Source: Chamaecrista fasciculata (lineage: Eukaryota > Streptophyta > Magnoliopsida > Fabales > Fabaceae). Taken from it: 64,000 bases of DNA. Numbering within the stretch: position 1 is the stretch's first letter; every line of letters begins with the position of its first letter. A program made the position numbers and the translations under genes. Positions 14,301-25,199 of this stretch are shown one piece after another. Below the pieces are notes generated by a model. That model made no database searches, was not told the DNA's origin, and saw only the letters and a program-made list of their open reading frames with translations. Location: contig QANZ01023174.1 of NCBI GenBank assembly GCA_003254925.1, positions 1-64,000 of the forward strand, read 5' to 3'.

Positions 14301-14968
14301 ATATCTTTGAGTTAATTGCAGAATTGGTCCTATATCTTTAGATCGAGTTTAGAAGTGGTCCCATATCTTTACAAAAGGATCAACTAATGGTTAATCCTTT
14401 TGCAAAGATATGAGACTAATTATGCAATTTGACTAAAAGATATGAGACCAAAAATGATATGGGACCAAAATTGGGACATTTTGCAAAGATATAGGACCAA
14501 AGCTGCAACAAAAAAAGGTACAAGACCAAATTGGGAACTAAGCAAAAAATATGAGACCAAATTCGCACTTTGGCCTACTTTTTAAGTTTTTTTTTTTTAA
14601 TCTTTTGGGAAAATTTTTCTCAAGTTATTGTTTCATAGCTTCTTGTGAGCCTTGACTAGATATGGACGTAATCTGGTACAATTAGACACTTTCTTTTTCC
14701 CTTTTGTCCATTGTTTATATGAAAATATGTTGTCTCAGTGTCTCTCACCTTCAAAGTGATTGTTTCTCATTTACAGGTACCAGATAATACTCTATCCTTC
14801 AGGCATCTATTGACCACTTTTTCCATCAATCCTCTTGCTGCAGCAACAGCAGAGGATATCTCTCCTCACTTGTGTTTTATCTGCCTTCTTCATTTGGCCA
14901 ATGAACACAGTTTATCCATCCATGATTGCCCAGATTTGGATGATCTCAGCATAAGCTTTCCGTCTTGA
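5324..14968 (+). CDS. CAPH: Condensin I complex subunit CAP-H (barren family kleisin)
   Basis: CAP-H is the kleisin that bridges the SMC2/SMC4 ATPases of condensin I and compacts mitotic chromosomes. Thirteen exons join in phase to 1998 nt, 665 aa: 5324-5590, 6654-6755, 6840-6957, 8442-8521, 8593-8653, 8733-8933, 9076-9362, 9516-9660, 9738-9994, 10249-10279, 12597-12742, 13062-13172 and 14777-14968. The length is close to the Arabidopsis protein (about 670 aa). Barren-family landmarks are FFVGSNDD near residue 32, VDPLYHQTS near 214, LLLNNLGIYGG, WAGPDHWKY at 408-416, LPEDC..QP, and the C-terminal ISPHLCFICLLHLANEH block. Intron 1 has a less usual donor (GTTCGT). The exon 8 start at 9516 is chosen because it alone keeps phase. 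The rest of the model is well supported by GT-AG sites and family match; no stop or frameshift is seen. Confidence 0.95.
5715..6118. repeat. Fold-back element (GGTCC...AAAATGA family) in CAP-H intron 1
   Basis: The left end reads GGTTCATTTTGGTCC and the right end GGACCAAAATGACCCTCTGACC, making an imperfect inverted repeat. The interior matches in wording the element at 33240-34022 (for example a GACGAGTT...GTCGTCA...CAAACAAGCAAAGTTG stretch). Target duplications could not be fixed. Confidence 0.55.
7813..7992 (+). mobile_element. Solo LTR (180 bp) in CAP-H intron 3
   Basis: It starts TGTTGTGAATATTTG and ends CTCTCACTTATCA, bounded by a perfect 5-bp duplication ATTAA (7808-7812 and 7993-7997). 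It carries a TATA-like TATAAATACC near 7939 and AATAAA near 7963. No internal retroelement region is present, so it fits recombination of a small LTR element down to one LTR. The family is probably copia or TRIM. Confidence 0.85.
10410..10720. repeat. Purine/pyrimidine-alternating low-complexity stretch in CAP-H intron 10
   Basis: Repeated TACACAAA, GTGTATAT and GTACATA words occur in both orientations. It looks like degenerate TG/TA microsatellite DNA. Nothing coding is seen. Confidence 0.4.
10900..11235. mobile_element. hAT-like MITE (GTGTC-rich family), diverged copy in CAP-H intron 10
   Basis: The GACATGGACACGGGACACGACACGGACAC block near 10922 and the GTGTCGTATGGGTGTCGG block near 11170 are inverted counterparts of the ends of the better-preserved copies at 50160 and 57045. 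An AT-rich core lies between them. The exact ends have decayed. Confidence 0.6.
12054..12306. mobile_element. Fold-back MITE with 9-bp duplication in CAP-H intron 10
   Basis: The left arm starts GGGTTAGACTATAATGCAAAG and the right arm ends CTTTGCATCTTAGACTAACCC, with further matching TTTGATTCTTGACATG sequence inside. A perfect 9-bp repeat CCTTGATAA flanks it (12045-12053 and 12307-12315). The terminal sequence differs from the GGCCAAAG family, so this is a second MITE family. Confidence 0.85.
13419..13786. mobile_element. Mutator-like MITE (GGCYWAAGTGCA family), copy 2, CAP-H intron 12
   Basis: The ends are GGTCAAAGTGCACTTTTG and CAAAAGTGTACTTTGGCC, with GGTCCCATA motifs inside. The flanks TTGATTATG (13410-13418) and TTGATTATA (13787-13795) are a 9-bp duplication with one mismatch. 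Confidence 0.85.
14158..14575. mobile_element. Mutator-like MITE (GGCYWAAGTGCA family), copy 3, CAP-H intron 12
   Basis: The ends are GGCTAAAGTGCAAATTTAG and AAATTCGCACTTTGGCC. A perfect 9-bp duplication TACTTTTTA flanks it (14149-14157 and 14576-14584). It inserted about 200 bp before the last CAP-H exon. Confidence 0.87.
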
Positions 14969-15091
14969 CAAAATGCATAAAAGTTCTTCAGCTCATCCTT
15001 CTTTTGAGAACAAATAGGTAGACCAAACCAATTATAGAAAGACATTTAAACATCGTGCTTACATATTTGTCCCCGATTTACTTATCCTTAT

Positions 15092-15374
15092 GGTCAAAGT
15101 GCAAACTTGGTCCCATATTTTTTATTAAGTTCCCAATTTGGTCCTGTATCTTTTTTTTTTACATTTTTGGTCCCATATCTTTACAAAAGGTCCCAATTTG
15201 GTCCCATATCATTTAGTCAAGTGGCAGAATTGGTCCTATATTTACAAAAGATCCAAAAATATAGGACCAATTCTGTAATTAACCCAAAGATATGAGACCA
15301 AATCTGCGACAAAAAAAGATATGGGACCAAATTGGGAACTAGGCAAAAGATGAGACCAAATTTGAACTTTGACC
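15092..15374. mobile_element. Mutator-like MITE (GGCYWAAGTGCA family), copy 4
   Basis: The ends are GGTCAAAGTGCAAACTTGG and AAATTTGAACTTTGACC. The flanks TATCCTTAT (15083-15091) and TACCCTTAT (15375-15383) differ at one base. It lies just past the CAP-H stop, probably beyond or in the 3' UTR. Confidence 0.8.
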
Positions 15375-15691
15375 TACCCTTATAGATTCAGTCCCTCTAA
15401 TTTGGACCTAGGTGCTGCATTGCTTATGGAAAATACCTGCATAATACAAGGTAATTGGACCCTTTTAAGTTTTCTTCTAATCTTCTTGGATTCTTATAAT
15501 CTACTAATTGTTAGAAGATTTTGGGCTGGGACTAGTCGTTAGTGATATGAATTTGTATGTTTTGTATGTATTCTGCTAGCCGTTGTGTATTTTGTTGATG
15601 TGACTTGGATTATTGCATGCAATAGCAATGTATATATGCATATATATTGACTTTGTCGGAGCATCCTTTTGTCTGATCATTATTTTCATTT

Positions 15692-16129
15692 CGTCAAAGT
15701 GCACTTTTGGTCTTATAATTTTTTCTCAAGTCTCAATTTAGTCCCATAACTTTTTTTGTCGCACTTTTGGTCTCATATCTTTGCAAAAAGTTGCAGATTT
15801 GGTCCAATATCACTTTTGGTCCCATATCTTTTAATCAAGTTGCAGAATTGGTCACATATCTTTATAAAAAGTTTCACCCTTAGTCCCACCTAATCTAAAG
15901 ATATGAGACTGATTTTGCACCTGCCCAAAGATATGAGATCAATTATGCAACATGACCAAAAAATGAGGCCAATCTACAACCTGACTAAAAGATATGAGAC
16001 CAAAAGTGCAATATAGGACCAAATCTGTAACTTGAGCAAAACATATGGGACCAAAAGTGCAACAAAAAAAGTTATGGGACCAAATTGAGACTTGAGCAAA
16101 AATTATGAGACCAAAAATGCACTTTGGCA
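15692..16129. mobile_element. Mutator-like MITE (GGCYWAAGTGCA family), copy 5
   Basis: The ends are CGTCAAAGTGCACTTTTGG and AAAAATGCACTTTGGCA. The flanks TTTTCATTT (15683-15691) and TTTTCACTT (16130-16138) differ at one base. The interior repeats GGTCCCATATCTTT in both orientations. Confidence 0.75.
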
Positions 16130-16885
16130 TTTTCACTTTTGCCACATTTTTATTGCTGAGTAGTCCAGTATGGTTTTTAAATTTCGAACCATTATATGGA
16201 TGTAAACATACTTGAAGTTGGAAATCCATATCCATCCATTAGGACTAGAAATCCAATTCAATTATTGCTGAGTAGTCCATGTTCATTTTTTTTTTCTAAT
16301 TTTTCACTATTTAAATAGTGAAACACTCCAAAATCCTCTCACCCAAATGTTAATGTTATTAAAATGATATTATAAAGAAGAATTATTAAGTGCACAAAAA
16401 ATAGATAAAATACATTGTACCTTCATAATCATATTGGTACCAGAAGATATTGCAAGTAATGCTTGATGTGGTGCAATTTGGCGAAGAACCATTGAAGGAG
16501 AAAATAGTAAAAATACTATTCAATTATTTTATGTTTATTTATTTTTCTCTTGAAACAAATGACGAGCGTTGTGATTATTTTTTTTAAATATAGTGAAATA
16601 AATAAATGATGTTCAGACAAATAACGTCGAAATAATTATAATAAAAAATGTTCGTTCATATAAACAAAGTTCTATTTTATTATTTTTTTTAAAGTCCTAT
16701 GGGAGGGAGATTAAACAATACAAATATGATTAACTTGCATGTGAATCTTAAGGGTAAACCGTAGGTATATGTGATTTTAAATCATAGACATCAATCATAT
16801 AACTTTTTCAGTTTTCTTAGAATAATTAGAAAAATTGAACTTATTAACTGAAATTGTATAATTAATATTATAGTTCAAATTTAAG
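16130..16885. other. AT-rich intergenic DNA, no gene seen
   Basis: Open frames are very short and A+T is high throughout. I see no domain, RNA gene or repeat boundary. Confidence 0.5.
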
Positions 16886-16887
16886 TT

Positions 16888-17462
16888 TCGGGTAAATTAT
16901 ATTTTGGTACCATTGTTCTATGGACATGTTTTACTTTAGTACTCTGTTTTTTCAAAAGTGACATTTTGGTATTCTGTTCTTTGCACCGTTAATACTTTGA
17001 TACCTAAATTTATTTTTTTTTTATTAAGTTTTGACGGCATAGTAAAAACACCCAAATGTTCATTTTCCTCTAATTTGGTTTCACTTTGATACCCTGTTCT
17101 TTTCACTTTGGTACTCCATGTATAGTAAAAACACCCAAATGTCTATTTTCCTCTCATTTTTCACGATTCAGACGCTAAAGCACTAAAAAATTGTGAAAAA
17201 TACTGAGATTTGAATTGAGAGTATTTTGGCTTGTTTTACTGTTTGAATCGTGAAAAATGAGAGGAAAATAGACATTTGAGTGTTTTTACTATGCATGTAA
17301 TGGTCACGTGCAACTTTGTTGTCAAAACATAACAGAAAAATAAATTTGGGTACCAAAGTGTTAACAATGCAAAAAACAGGGTAAGAAAGTGTCATTTTTT
17401 AAAAGAACATGATACCAAAGTGAAATTGGTCCATAGAACAGGATAACAAATGTAATTTTATT
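16888..17462. repeat. Fold-back element (GGTAC..TTTGGTA family)
   Basis: The left part reads GTAAATTATATTTTGGTACC and the right part returns as an inverted copy ending in AAATGTAATTTTATT. The central TTTTCCTCTCATTTTTCACGATTCA is mirrored by TGAATCGTGAAAAATGAGAGG. It is an imperfect palindrome of about 570 bp with no coding capacity. Confidence 0.6.
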
Positions 17463-18004
17463 ATATTTCTTTCCATTTGTTCTGGTTCTTTTGGACTTGG
17501 CGTCAAAAAAATATAAAAATATTGTTTTGGTATTCAAGTTTTGGTATGTGAATGCATCTTTATACTATTAGATATGTGATAAGTCTCAAACAAAACAAAT
17601 AAGTTTTAACTTCATTACAATAATTTTGTTTAATTATTACTTAACTAATAGCTAATTATAATACCAACTCATATATATATATATATATATATATANGTGT
17701 TAAAAACAACTTTGTATGACCAATCATGAAAAAAAAATAATATAAAAAAGTTTTGAAAGAAAAATGTATATATCATCATGTAATTGATTATCTCTTTTGG
17801 CCCATTGTAATTGATTAATTCGCTAAAAAAAATATTAAAAAAATTTAATTATCTGTCTTTTTTACAAGAAAAAATTGAGTCCTTAGAAGTTCATTTAATA
17901 TTACAAATGGAGATCATCTATTCTACTAAGGTGGCATGTCGATTAATAACAGTAGGTAATAGAATTATTGGTACTTTCAAAATATGCAATCATCTTCTGT
18001 TATA
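17463..18004. other. AT-rich intergenic DNA with (TA)n tract and one N
   Basis: A TA microsatellite occupies about 17669-17694 and ends at an unresolved base at 17695. No gene is seen. Confidence 0.5.
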
Positions 18005-18345
18005 TCTCTAAAGTTGTTTTTTTGGTCAATTGAATCCCAAAGTATATAGTCCGTTCAATTTTACCCCTAAAGTATTTGTGAGTAAATTTTATACTTCAAT
18101 TTTTTTTCTTTTTTTATCAATTGTACTTTCAATTTTTTTCTTCTTGTGTCAATTGTATATTTAAATTGAAGGTATTTTGGAGTACAATTGATTCAAATGT
18201 GAAACATTGAGGGTATAATTAATTAAAAATTTGTTGAGAATATAACTGAAACTAACCTCATACTTTATGAGTACAATTAACCTTAAAAAAACTTTAGGAA
18301 TACAACTAAAAATGATCGCATACTTTACTTTACTTTTCACATAAA
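18005..18345. repeat. AT-rich fold-back element
   Basis: Words such as CAATTGAATCCCAAAGTATA near the left and TACAACTAAAAATGATCGCATACTTTA near the right are loosely inverted, with repeated TCAATTGTA in the middle. Decayed, and boundaries are approximate. Confidence 0.4.
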
Positions 18346-19318
18346 ATTATTTGTGCAATCTATCCTGTATGAAGCTAAAAGCAAGGTGCATAGCTACCTT
18401 TCTGCCACATAGGCATGCAACCAGCTAATGGGTTTCTTTTATCTGTCCATGTCAACGAATTTTTCATGCCATGTCATATTATTTCTATATCTGTGCGGTT
18501 ATTAATTGTGGTTCATTAATTCTATTGAATACATTTGCAATTAACTTAAAAACTGATTTTGAATTTTAAGAATGATTTTGAATTCTAAGCATGATTTTGG
18601 CTACTAATTCCATCCTAAAAACAATTATCCTCAATTACTCTAATTTATAATTAATATTGATATATTACTATTTAAGAACAATTTTGAATTCTACCAATCC
18701 AATAAGGAAACATATTAAATTCTAATTCCTTAAGAATCGCATTTTCTATTTTCTTAACAAACCGATTGTATAATTTTGTCAAATTTTATGCAGTTAACGA
18801 CGCTAACATAAATAAGATTGAAGGATATTTGAATTTTGTTTAACTATAAATTGTGTTCAGTTGTGATTGATGAAAGTAATTGTATAATTAAGGTGATCTT
18901 CTTCCTCTACAACTCAACAATTTTTTATCATCTCTTATATGATTTAACGATTTTTTGGTTTGTCCAATTTCAATTTTATTTTGTTTTGGGATAAGAAGGA
19001 TTTATTGTGTTGTTATCTTCCTATGTTTTACAGGTCTTGCTCATGGTATTTGAAGGGGTTTTCTTGCTTTGTATTATTGTCTCTAATATATATATTTCTT
19101 GCACCGTGTTTTTGCTTCATTTGATATATTTCCCTTATAATATTCTCAAATGTGATTTTAGAAAAGAAACAAATTTTTGTTGGTGTATTCTAGAATGGAG
19201 AGAAAGGATGCATAATCTTATTGGAAAGTTAAGGGAGACATGGCTTCATCTAGAGCATTGGATCTATGGGCGGTCGACTACATTTTCATTAGTTTATTTC
19301 AATTACAACTATACAAAT
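18346..19318. other. AT-rich intergenic DNA, no gene seen
   Basis: A 104-codon open frame at 19007-19321 is rich in hydrophobic and aromatic residues as AT-rich noise often is. It has no recognisable domain and runs into the LTR boundary, so I do not call it. Confidence 0.45.
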
Positions 19319-19855
19319 TGATAAACTAGAAAATGGTAGCACTTACCTAGTTCACCGGTTGTGGGCTGCAAGAGCCAAGAGTTGAACAAGAACCTGCAAG
19401 AGCTTCACAGGGGGGCCCTGCGAAGAGTACTCCGACGCTCAAGTTAGTAAGAGAGTGATAGAAGAGTAAGAGAATTCTGGAGTGTAAAGAGTAGCTCACC
19501 TTGAACTGCTGAGATGGGCTCTATTTATAGAGCAGGGAGGAGAGAGGTGGTCAGTGCGCGGGGCGGACCACGTGACCAGACACGATCTCCACCAGCGGAG
19601 ATGGTGGAGACCGAGGTTTGCGGAGCAAGGCAATCGTGAGTGGTTGCCTGCCGTGTTGCCGGGCGGTCGCCATAATACTAGAGAACGTGGGTGTGAACAA
19701 GTCAGTAGCCCACGATCTCCCGTAGCGTGGATTGCGGAGCGAGGTAGTCGTGGGTGACTGAGTGTTATGCTGGAGGCGGGCGCCATGCTCCTGGGTGGAG
19801 GGGGGGCGCCCCTAACTGTGCGGAGCGAGGTAGTCGTGGGTGACTGTGATGGAGA
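19319..19855 (-). mobile_element. Gypsy-type LTR, family X, copy 2, truncated
   Basis: On the plus strand it starts TGATAAACTAGAAAATGG, the reverse complement of the family X LTR 3' end. It carries the inverted TATA region (CTATTTATAG near 19521) and the ACTCCGACGCTCAAGTTAGT block. The family X start (TGATACATCACTATTTGG) is not found at the far side, so the LTR is cut off near 19850. Confidence 0.75.
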
Positions 19856-20102
19856 TTGTGCCCTAGGGCCAATCATTTTATTTATGTGTTATTTGAACAT
19901 ATGTATTTTTGATTAATTTATAGAGATAAATTATGTTGTTATCATATTATTAGCGTGTTTACTATGATAGCGTCCTTGATTAATTATATGATAATTAAAT
20001 CTAAAACTGTCCCTGGTCGATCATTCACGTGGGAACGTAAATGAACTAAGACCAGCATGACCTCGGTGTATAGAGATACATGCACTAGATGCTTCTCGAG
20101 AG
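19847..20102 (+). mobile_element. Probable fragment of an unrelated LTR
   Basis: It begins TGTGATGGAGATTGTGCCCTAGGGCC after the truncated family X LTR and becomes AT-rich. The wording resembles copia LTR starts, but I see no partner copy or target duplication. It ends near an N at 20103. Confidence 0.35.
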
Positions 20103-20104
20103 NT

Positions 20105-20288
20105 GGTACTCAGAACCGTGGATAACAACAGAAAGGATCCTAGACACGGAAAGCTAGGACCAAACTGGGAAGGACCATACAGGGTTATAGAAATCCTACC
20201 TGGAAACGCCTTTAAGCTGAGTAGCTTGGAGGGAAAGCCACTTCCAAATGCTTGGAACATGGCCAAACTCAAGTTTTATTTCCCTTAG
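20105..20288 (+). pseudogene. Gypsy integrase C-terminal remnant
   Basis: The frame reads through GKLGPNWEGPYRV and ends NAWNMAKLKFYFP followed by TAG. A KLGPNWEGPYRV-type block near the pol C-terminus is characteristic of Ty3/gypsy integrases of plants. Everything upstream of it (reverse transcriptase, RNase H, integrase core) is missing, with an N and an abrupt sequence change at 20103. Confidence 0.8.
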
Positions 20289-20880
20289 TAAGGAAGCTTT
20301 GTAATAATCAAAGAAGGCCACTGAGCCATTGTACTGAGATTTTTTAATCAATAACGTGCATTTTTCTAACACAATGCGTTAATTATATTAAGTTGCTCGG
20401 GGGGACGCCCTCGAAACAGCAACAAAAAGGCCCTCGAAGAAGCCTTGTAAGTATGACACTCACCAACCAAGCGAACCGATCCTCCCTTGGATAACTAGTC
20501 AAAAACTTAGCGTATGATACGCAAACGCTCGAAGCGTGCCCAACCCGAGGCAGCACCTTTACGTGCAAACAATATGATAATCAAAGCATGAAAAACGCAA
20601 GCCAAGCATAGTACGTAAAGCGAGGAATAAAACGCTGAAAGCAAACATAGGTAAGCTAAAGCATAAATTTATAGGCAACACCACCCAAATATTCAAAAGT
20701 GGCACAAAGGCCACACCATCAAAGTCAAATGGGGCATGAAAGCCACAACAAATCCACAAAAATTAAAAAGGAGCACGCAGGCCCGAAACAAAATAAACAT
20801 AGGCGCGCAGGCCTAAACGTCAGCCGGGGTATCCCCAACAATGTCGGCTGGAGGGGCTTCCTTAGTGTCCTCATACAATG
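20289..20880 (+). mobile_element. Probable 3' untranslated region of the gypsy remnant
   Basis: It follows the pol stop directly and is GC-richer than the neighbourhood, with words such as GGGGGACGCCCTCGAAACAGC and repeated GCACGCAGGCC and GGCGCGCAGGCC. No LTR edge is found before the sequence becomes AT-rich at about 20880. Confidence 0.45.
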
Positions 20881-22048
20881 TTAATTTATGTTTTGAAAAC
20901 CTTTTTTCCAAACAAGTTGCAAGTCTACATATCTTGTAATTTAATAATATTTGTCCATAATATAAAATTCAAATATTTGAAGTCATACAGTAAAACTAAC
21001 AAGTATTATCACATAACAAGTATCAAAACAAGGAAAGTATGCAATCTAGATTCCAAAACTAATAAGTATTTCAAACATATCAATACATAAGAATATACAA
21101 TCAAGATAATCATAAATCATCATCATCATCCTCGGCCTCATCTTGATTTATTGCAGAAGGTGGTCCAACAAGCCTAGATAAATTCCTTTTTGGAGGGACC
21201 TGCAGCATCTAACCATGCATCATTGTCAACTACTAGACAAGATGAAGTGTCTTCACCATATTTTCGTGACAACGCAGGCATCAAGTTTTTCCTACACAGT
21301 CCAAATAGCATCACTATATAATCATAACTCAAGGAACACCCATCACTTTAATTAATTAATTACATCACTCCCACCCTTGCTACCTTCTTAATTACTTAAT
21401 TCCTAAATATATATCTATCTGATCCTAACTAAGAACATATATACCCTATCTAGCTATCCAATTATATATATATATGGTGACACTCACAAACCTAAAGAAA
21501 CTATAAGAGCAAGACTCCGAGTCTAAAAGGAAAAAAGAATCAGGAGAATAATGCAAGAATGCAAAATACAAGGCTATATATGTATAAATAACTCATAATA
21601 CAATGCTCACGATTCATGAAGAATATGCTCAATTACAACCATTCTTGCTACAGTTATTGAAATTCTAAAGAGATGAGGGGAAGGTGAAAGTATCACGAAT
21701 TTCATTCACCATTACATTGCATATAGATGAACTTCTGGCAAAAGGTACAGACAACTTCAAAACTTATGAAAAAATTGAAAAACAAATTGAACAGAAAAAT
21801 TTCTTAAGAGAATGTGAAGTGCTTCAACGGGATCAAAAAACAAATAGATTATATAGTTTTTTTTTTTGGAACAGTAGATTATACAGTTTACTTTTTTCAA
21901 AAGTTCGAGTGCATAAAAATCAAAGGGCGTGGCACCAGAGTTAGTTACAGAGAGGCGTCATAACACATCAGAAACTAACCTAAAATGGATTTTGACCTTA
22001 AAATAGAAAACAAACGAGGACATTATTAAATTCCTTATCTATGTGTAC
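20881..22048. other. Mostly non-coding; one possible minus-strand exon pair near 21110-21330
   Basis: On the minus strand about 21330-21205 reads LMPALSRKYGEDTSSCLVVD and onward into DNDAWLDAA. A GCAG acceptor then opens a second piece ending in an acidic tail DEAEDDDDDL and a stop near 21110. I do not recognise the protein. The rest is AT-rich without gene signals. Confidence 0.3.
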
Positions 22049-22868
22049 CTTGCAAGCAGTTATGTTAGCACTTATGTCCTGCCAACATCCTCCATTTCTT
22101 TCAAGGCATTCATTAGTTTCGATATCTGATAAACACAAACCCAGTACAATATCAAGCACTTTTAGTAATTTATCTGAAGCTTGAGAATCATTCAACAAAG
22201 GCAATTCAAATAATGAAAAATGTGAATGTATTTATTCCTGTGAAAAACTCTCATACAACAATCAGGCGTGTGACTAGAGGTCGATCGAGTCCAGATTTTT
22301 GCCCCGGACAACCCAAAAAACAAAAAGAAAAGAAAAATGGATGCACCAACCTCCACTTAAACAGACCGCAGGTTCAGTAGTCTCCTTGAATCCAGAACAT
22401 ATAGCCTTTAGGACAACAGTTCTATCCAATTTTCCTTTATAGAAAACAAACCATAAATCTTTAGAATTCTGATAAACGTCATATATTTTCTATAAAGTCA
22501 AATAATTTGCTGCATTAACCAGTTAGCCAACAAACTGATAAGGTAAGAGCAAAATAGACACAAGATACAAAGAGTTTAAAGAGAACAGATCTGAGAATTC
22601 AAGTAGATAGTAATAAGTAACACCTATACCTCGATATTGAACATTGTTTATAACCAATGTTGGCAAGATTGTGAGATCACCACGAGATCCTCTCCCAACC
22701 TATATATTAAAAAACAAAAAGCAACAACTACATATAGTCAAATTACATATGATGAATCTTTATTGATTGATGACAGTTGATAATAAGGTAAACTTTGAAG
22801 AGATATATAGAAGTATATATGTGATATATGACCTGGAGTTCTTGTTCAGCTTTCAGCATTGCATTATC
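22049..22868 (-). pseudogene. Vacuolar sorting receptor (VSR/BP80) gene fragment, four exons
   Basis: VSRs are type I membrane receptors that carry soluble cargo to the vacuole. Four minus-strand blocks match consecutive parts of the lumenal domain: 22833-22868 (DNAMLKAEQELQ), 22630-22699 ([19 protein letters not shown]), 22357-22434 ([14 protein letters not shown]) and 22049-22125 ([15 protein letters not shown], the start of the EGF-like repeats). Splice sites are GT-AG and phases join without a stop. The receptor's signal peptide, protease-associated domain, remaining EGF repeats, transmembrane helix and tail were not found. After the EGF block the reading continues into unrelated DNA. A further minus-strand open block at 22941-23058 (SGRLVGFNSIKGVACGILAA) has splice-like ends but does not look like a VSR. 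I infer a relic or captured fragment; a functional short gene is unlikely. Confidence 0.75.
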
Positions 22869-22940
22869 CTCATCAAAATACATAGAACCAGCGAACACAA
22901 CAATCAACAATTATGCAGATAATATATAGTATAAACTAAC

Positions 22941-23058
22941 CTAAAAGGAAATGCAACAAAAGTAATCACAAACCAAGCAGCAAGAATACCACAAGCCACG
23001 CCCTTGATACTGTTGAAACCAACCAATCTTCCACTAGTCTTGGAGCCCTCCAAATCAC
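22941..23058 (-). other. Possible exon of an unrecognised membrane protein
   Basis: An open block on the minus strand between an AG acceptor (ATTAG|GTG) and a GT donor (TTTTAG|GTTAG) reads SGRLVGFNSIKGVACGILAA followed by a hydrophobic segment WFVITFVAFPF. It may belong with a minus-strand block at about 24570-24770 that reads KLKRLFANISKLRKGINVLL, which contains a stop. I do not recognise the family. Confidence 0.3.
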
Positions 23059-25199
23059 CTAATTGCACATGCCAGACACATTAGATTAGAGATTAGGGAA
23101 AACTGAAAAATAAGTCATAGAGAAAAAACAGGGCAAATGAGGAAAGGAAAATTGAAAAAGAAATGAGGATAATATTGTACAATGTCGACAAATAAAACTA
23201 AAATAACCCAGTTAGAAAAAACAAATCCCACCTCTTGCACTTTTTAGGATTAAAAAAATGACAATTTCAATGTTATGCAATTCGGGACAACTGGTGTGTT
23301 ATTAGTAATTTGTGTTTTGAAAATAAATCAACTGGTATGTTATTATTTAGAGATTGAACTAGGACCTGATGTTAGAGGTTTTTCATTCCTCTACTGAAGC
23401 CTCTCCTATTGAATTAAGTGAACAGGTTAATGAATTATGTTGTTTATTTGTCTTGCACAAATAATTCAGGGTAAATTACATTTTGATAAAGGAAGTGGGA
23501 AGTCCTTGTGAACCAAATATAGGAAGTTCTCTGTTGATAGCTTTCCAGTTGATGACAATACTCATTTTTGTGAAACATATAAATATATATTATTCTTTAT
23601 ATAAAAGCAAAATATGCAATAAACAAAATGAAAAGCATTTAAGAAAAATATGCAACACTGGAAATGGAACCACAAAATTTATCTTTGTTTAGGAAAATGT
23701 AGTAGAATTAAGGATTGAAGTAGTCATATAAAAGATGTAGAAATACTTCTTCAAACAACGTCCAACTAATGAACAAAATAGCATATGCATTGATGAAAGT
23801 AAACACAGGAAAAATATGAATTTGATTAGTTATAATATCCCTTCTAATCCTAACAACCTGATATCAGTCACCATAGTATAATACCTAATAATATAATACA
23901 ATATCTAATATATTTGAAAATGGAAGATCAAGATTTTTATATCTCATATATTTGAAAATGGAAGATCAAGATTTTTCCAAAAATTAAGCGGCATTAATAT
24001 GAGTTTTATGGATGAATTATTTTAAAACGGGAGAAAAATCCAGCAGCTATATTTTTTTTTTTGAAGAAAATCAAGCAGCGATATTAACTAATAGCAAGGG
24101 CGAGAAATGAGATGATGTAGAAGACTGAAGAAGAAAAATAAGATAAGAAAGTGAAGGTGTGAGATAATAAGAGTTTTCAAAAAATGCAAATATGACAATC
24201 AAATTTATGGCTTTGCATATAATCACCAAAGAGTTCACAAAAATAGAAGTTGAAAAATCTTAAACAACATTGTTCATCACCAGAAAAGATACCCCAAAAG
24301 CAATATTATATGTAATTCGATTTGTATGCATTTTATTTATGAAAATTGATCCATAAACAACCTAAGTGAGTATAACGAGTAACAACTACATAAAAATTAA
24401 CTTGAGCAAAATCATTACAGAGACACAAGGCACAACAAAGCTAAATCATCACAACTTGTTGAATAAACTGAAATAACTTAAGTCCACGATTCTATAAAAC
24501 TACATTCTTAAAATCCCATTATAAAAGAAAGATTCTGATGGTGAGGCACAGAAAGCGAAGAGATTGTTGTAAAATAGATACCTCCAAAGGTGCCACCTTT
24601 AAACACTCAGGTAACATCGATTCTCCTAATTTTTCTACCTCATCTTCTTTAAAGGAACATCATCTTTTGCTTTGTTCGCCAAACAAGAGAACGTTAATTC
24701 CCTTCCTCAACTTGGAGATATTTGCAAACAATCTTTTCAACTTTCCAGCACTACAAGTATTCCTAGACGGGAGTGTGTGGTGAATGGATGGAAAGGGTAG
24801 AGTTTGATGAAAGACTAAATTGGAGAATGTAGATCCTGAAATATACCTATCATGTTTACATATTTAGATCCATGGAACTCCTACTTGCTGAAGTGAATAT
24901 CCAAAATTCACAATTTTGTCACATGGTCCAAATTTTTTAAAAGTATTAAGTTTTGGTCTTCTTTACGGCAAATATTCAATCTGAAAAATGCAAACTCACA
25001 AGTGAAAAATCTAAACTTTACAGCATTCCATATAAGTGTTGTAGGGTTATGCTTCTTGCTTTGAAATCTTTACCATCGAATTTAATATAGTGGGCTGTAA
25101 TATATGTGGAAATACTATTGTAAATGACCTTTCTACATTTTTAAAAAATATTGACCGATGTTTACTTGTAATAAGAGACACGGGGCAAAAGGAAAGCAT
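23059..25199. other. AT-rich DNA without a confident gene
   Basis: A directly repeated block CATATATTTGAAAATGGAAGATCAAGATTTTT occurs twice at about 23908 and 23944. The minus-strand block near 24570-24770 has a codon pattern that might be an old exon but carries a stop. Nothing else is supported. Confidence 0.4.

Noticed and set aside
13419..16129. Regularly spaced repeats that could suggest a CRISPR-like or satellite array
   Set aside because: The units are inverted within individual MITEs with target duplications, and the source is a plant nuclear genome.
19007..19321. 104-codon plus-strand frame
   Set aside because: Hydrophobic and aromatic composition typical of AT-rich noise; it ends at an LTR boundary and has no known domain.
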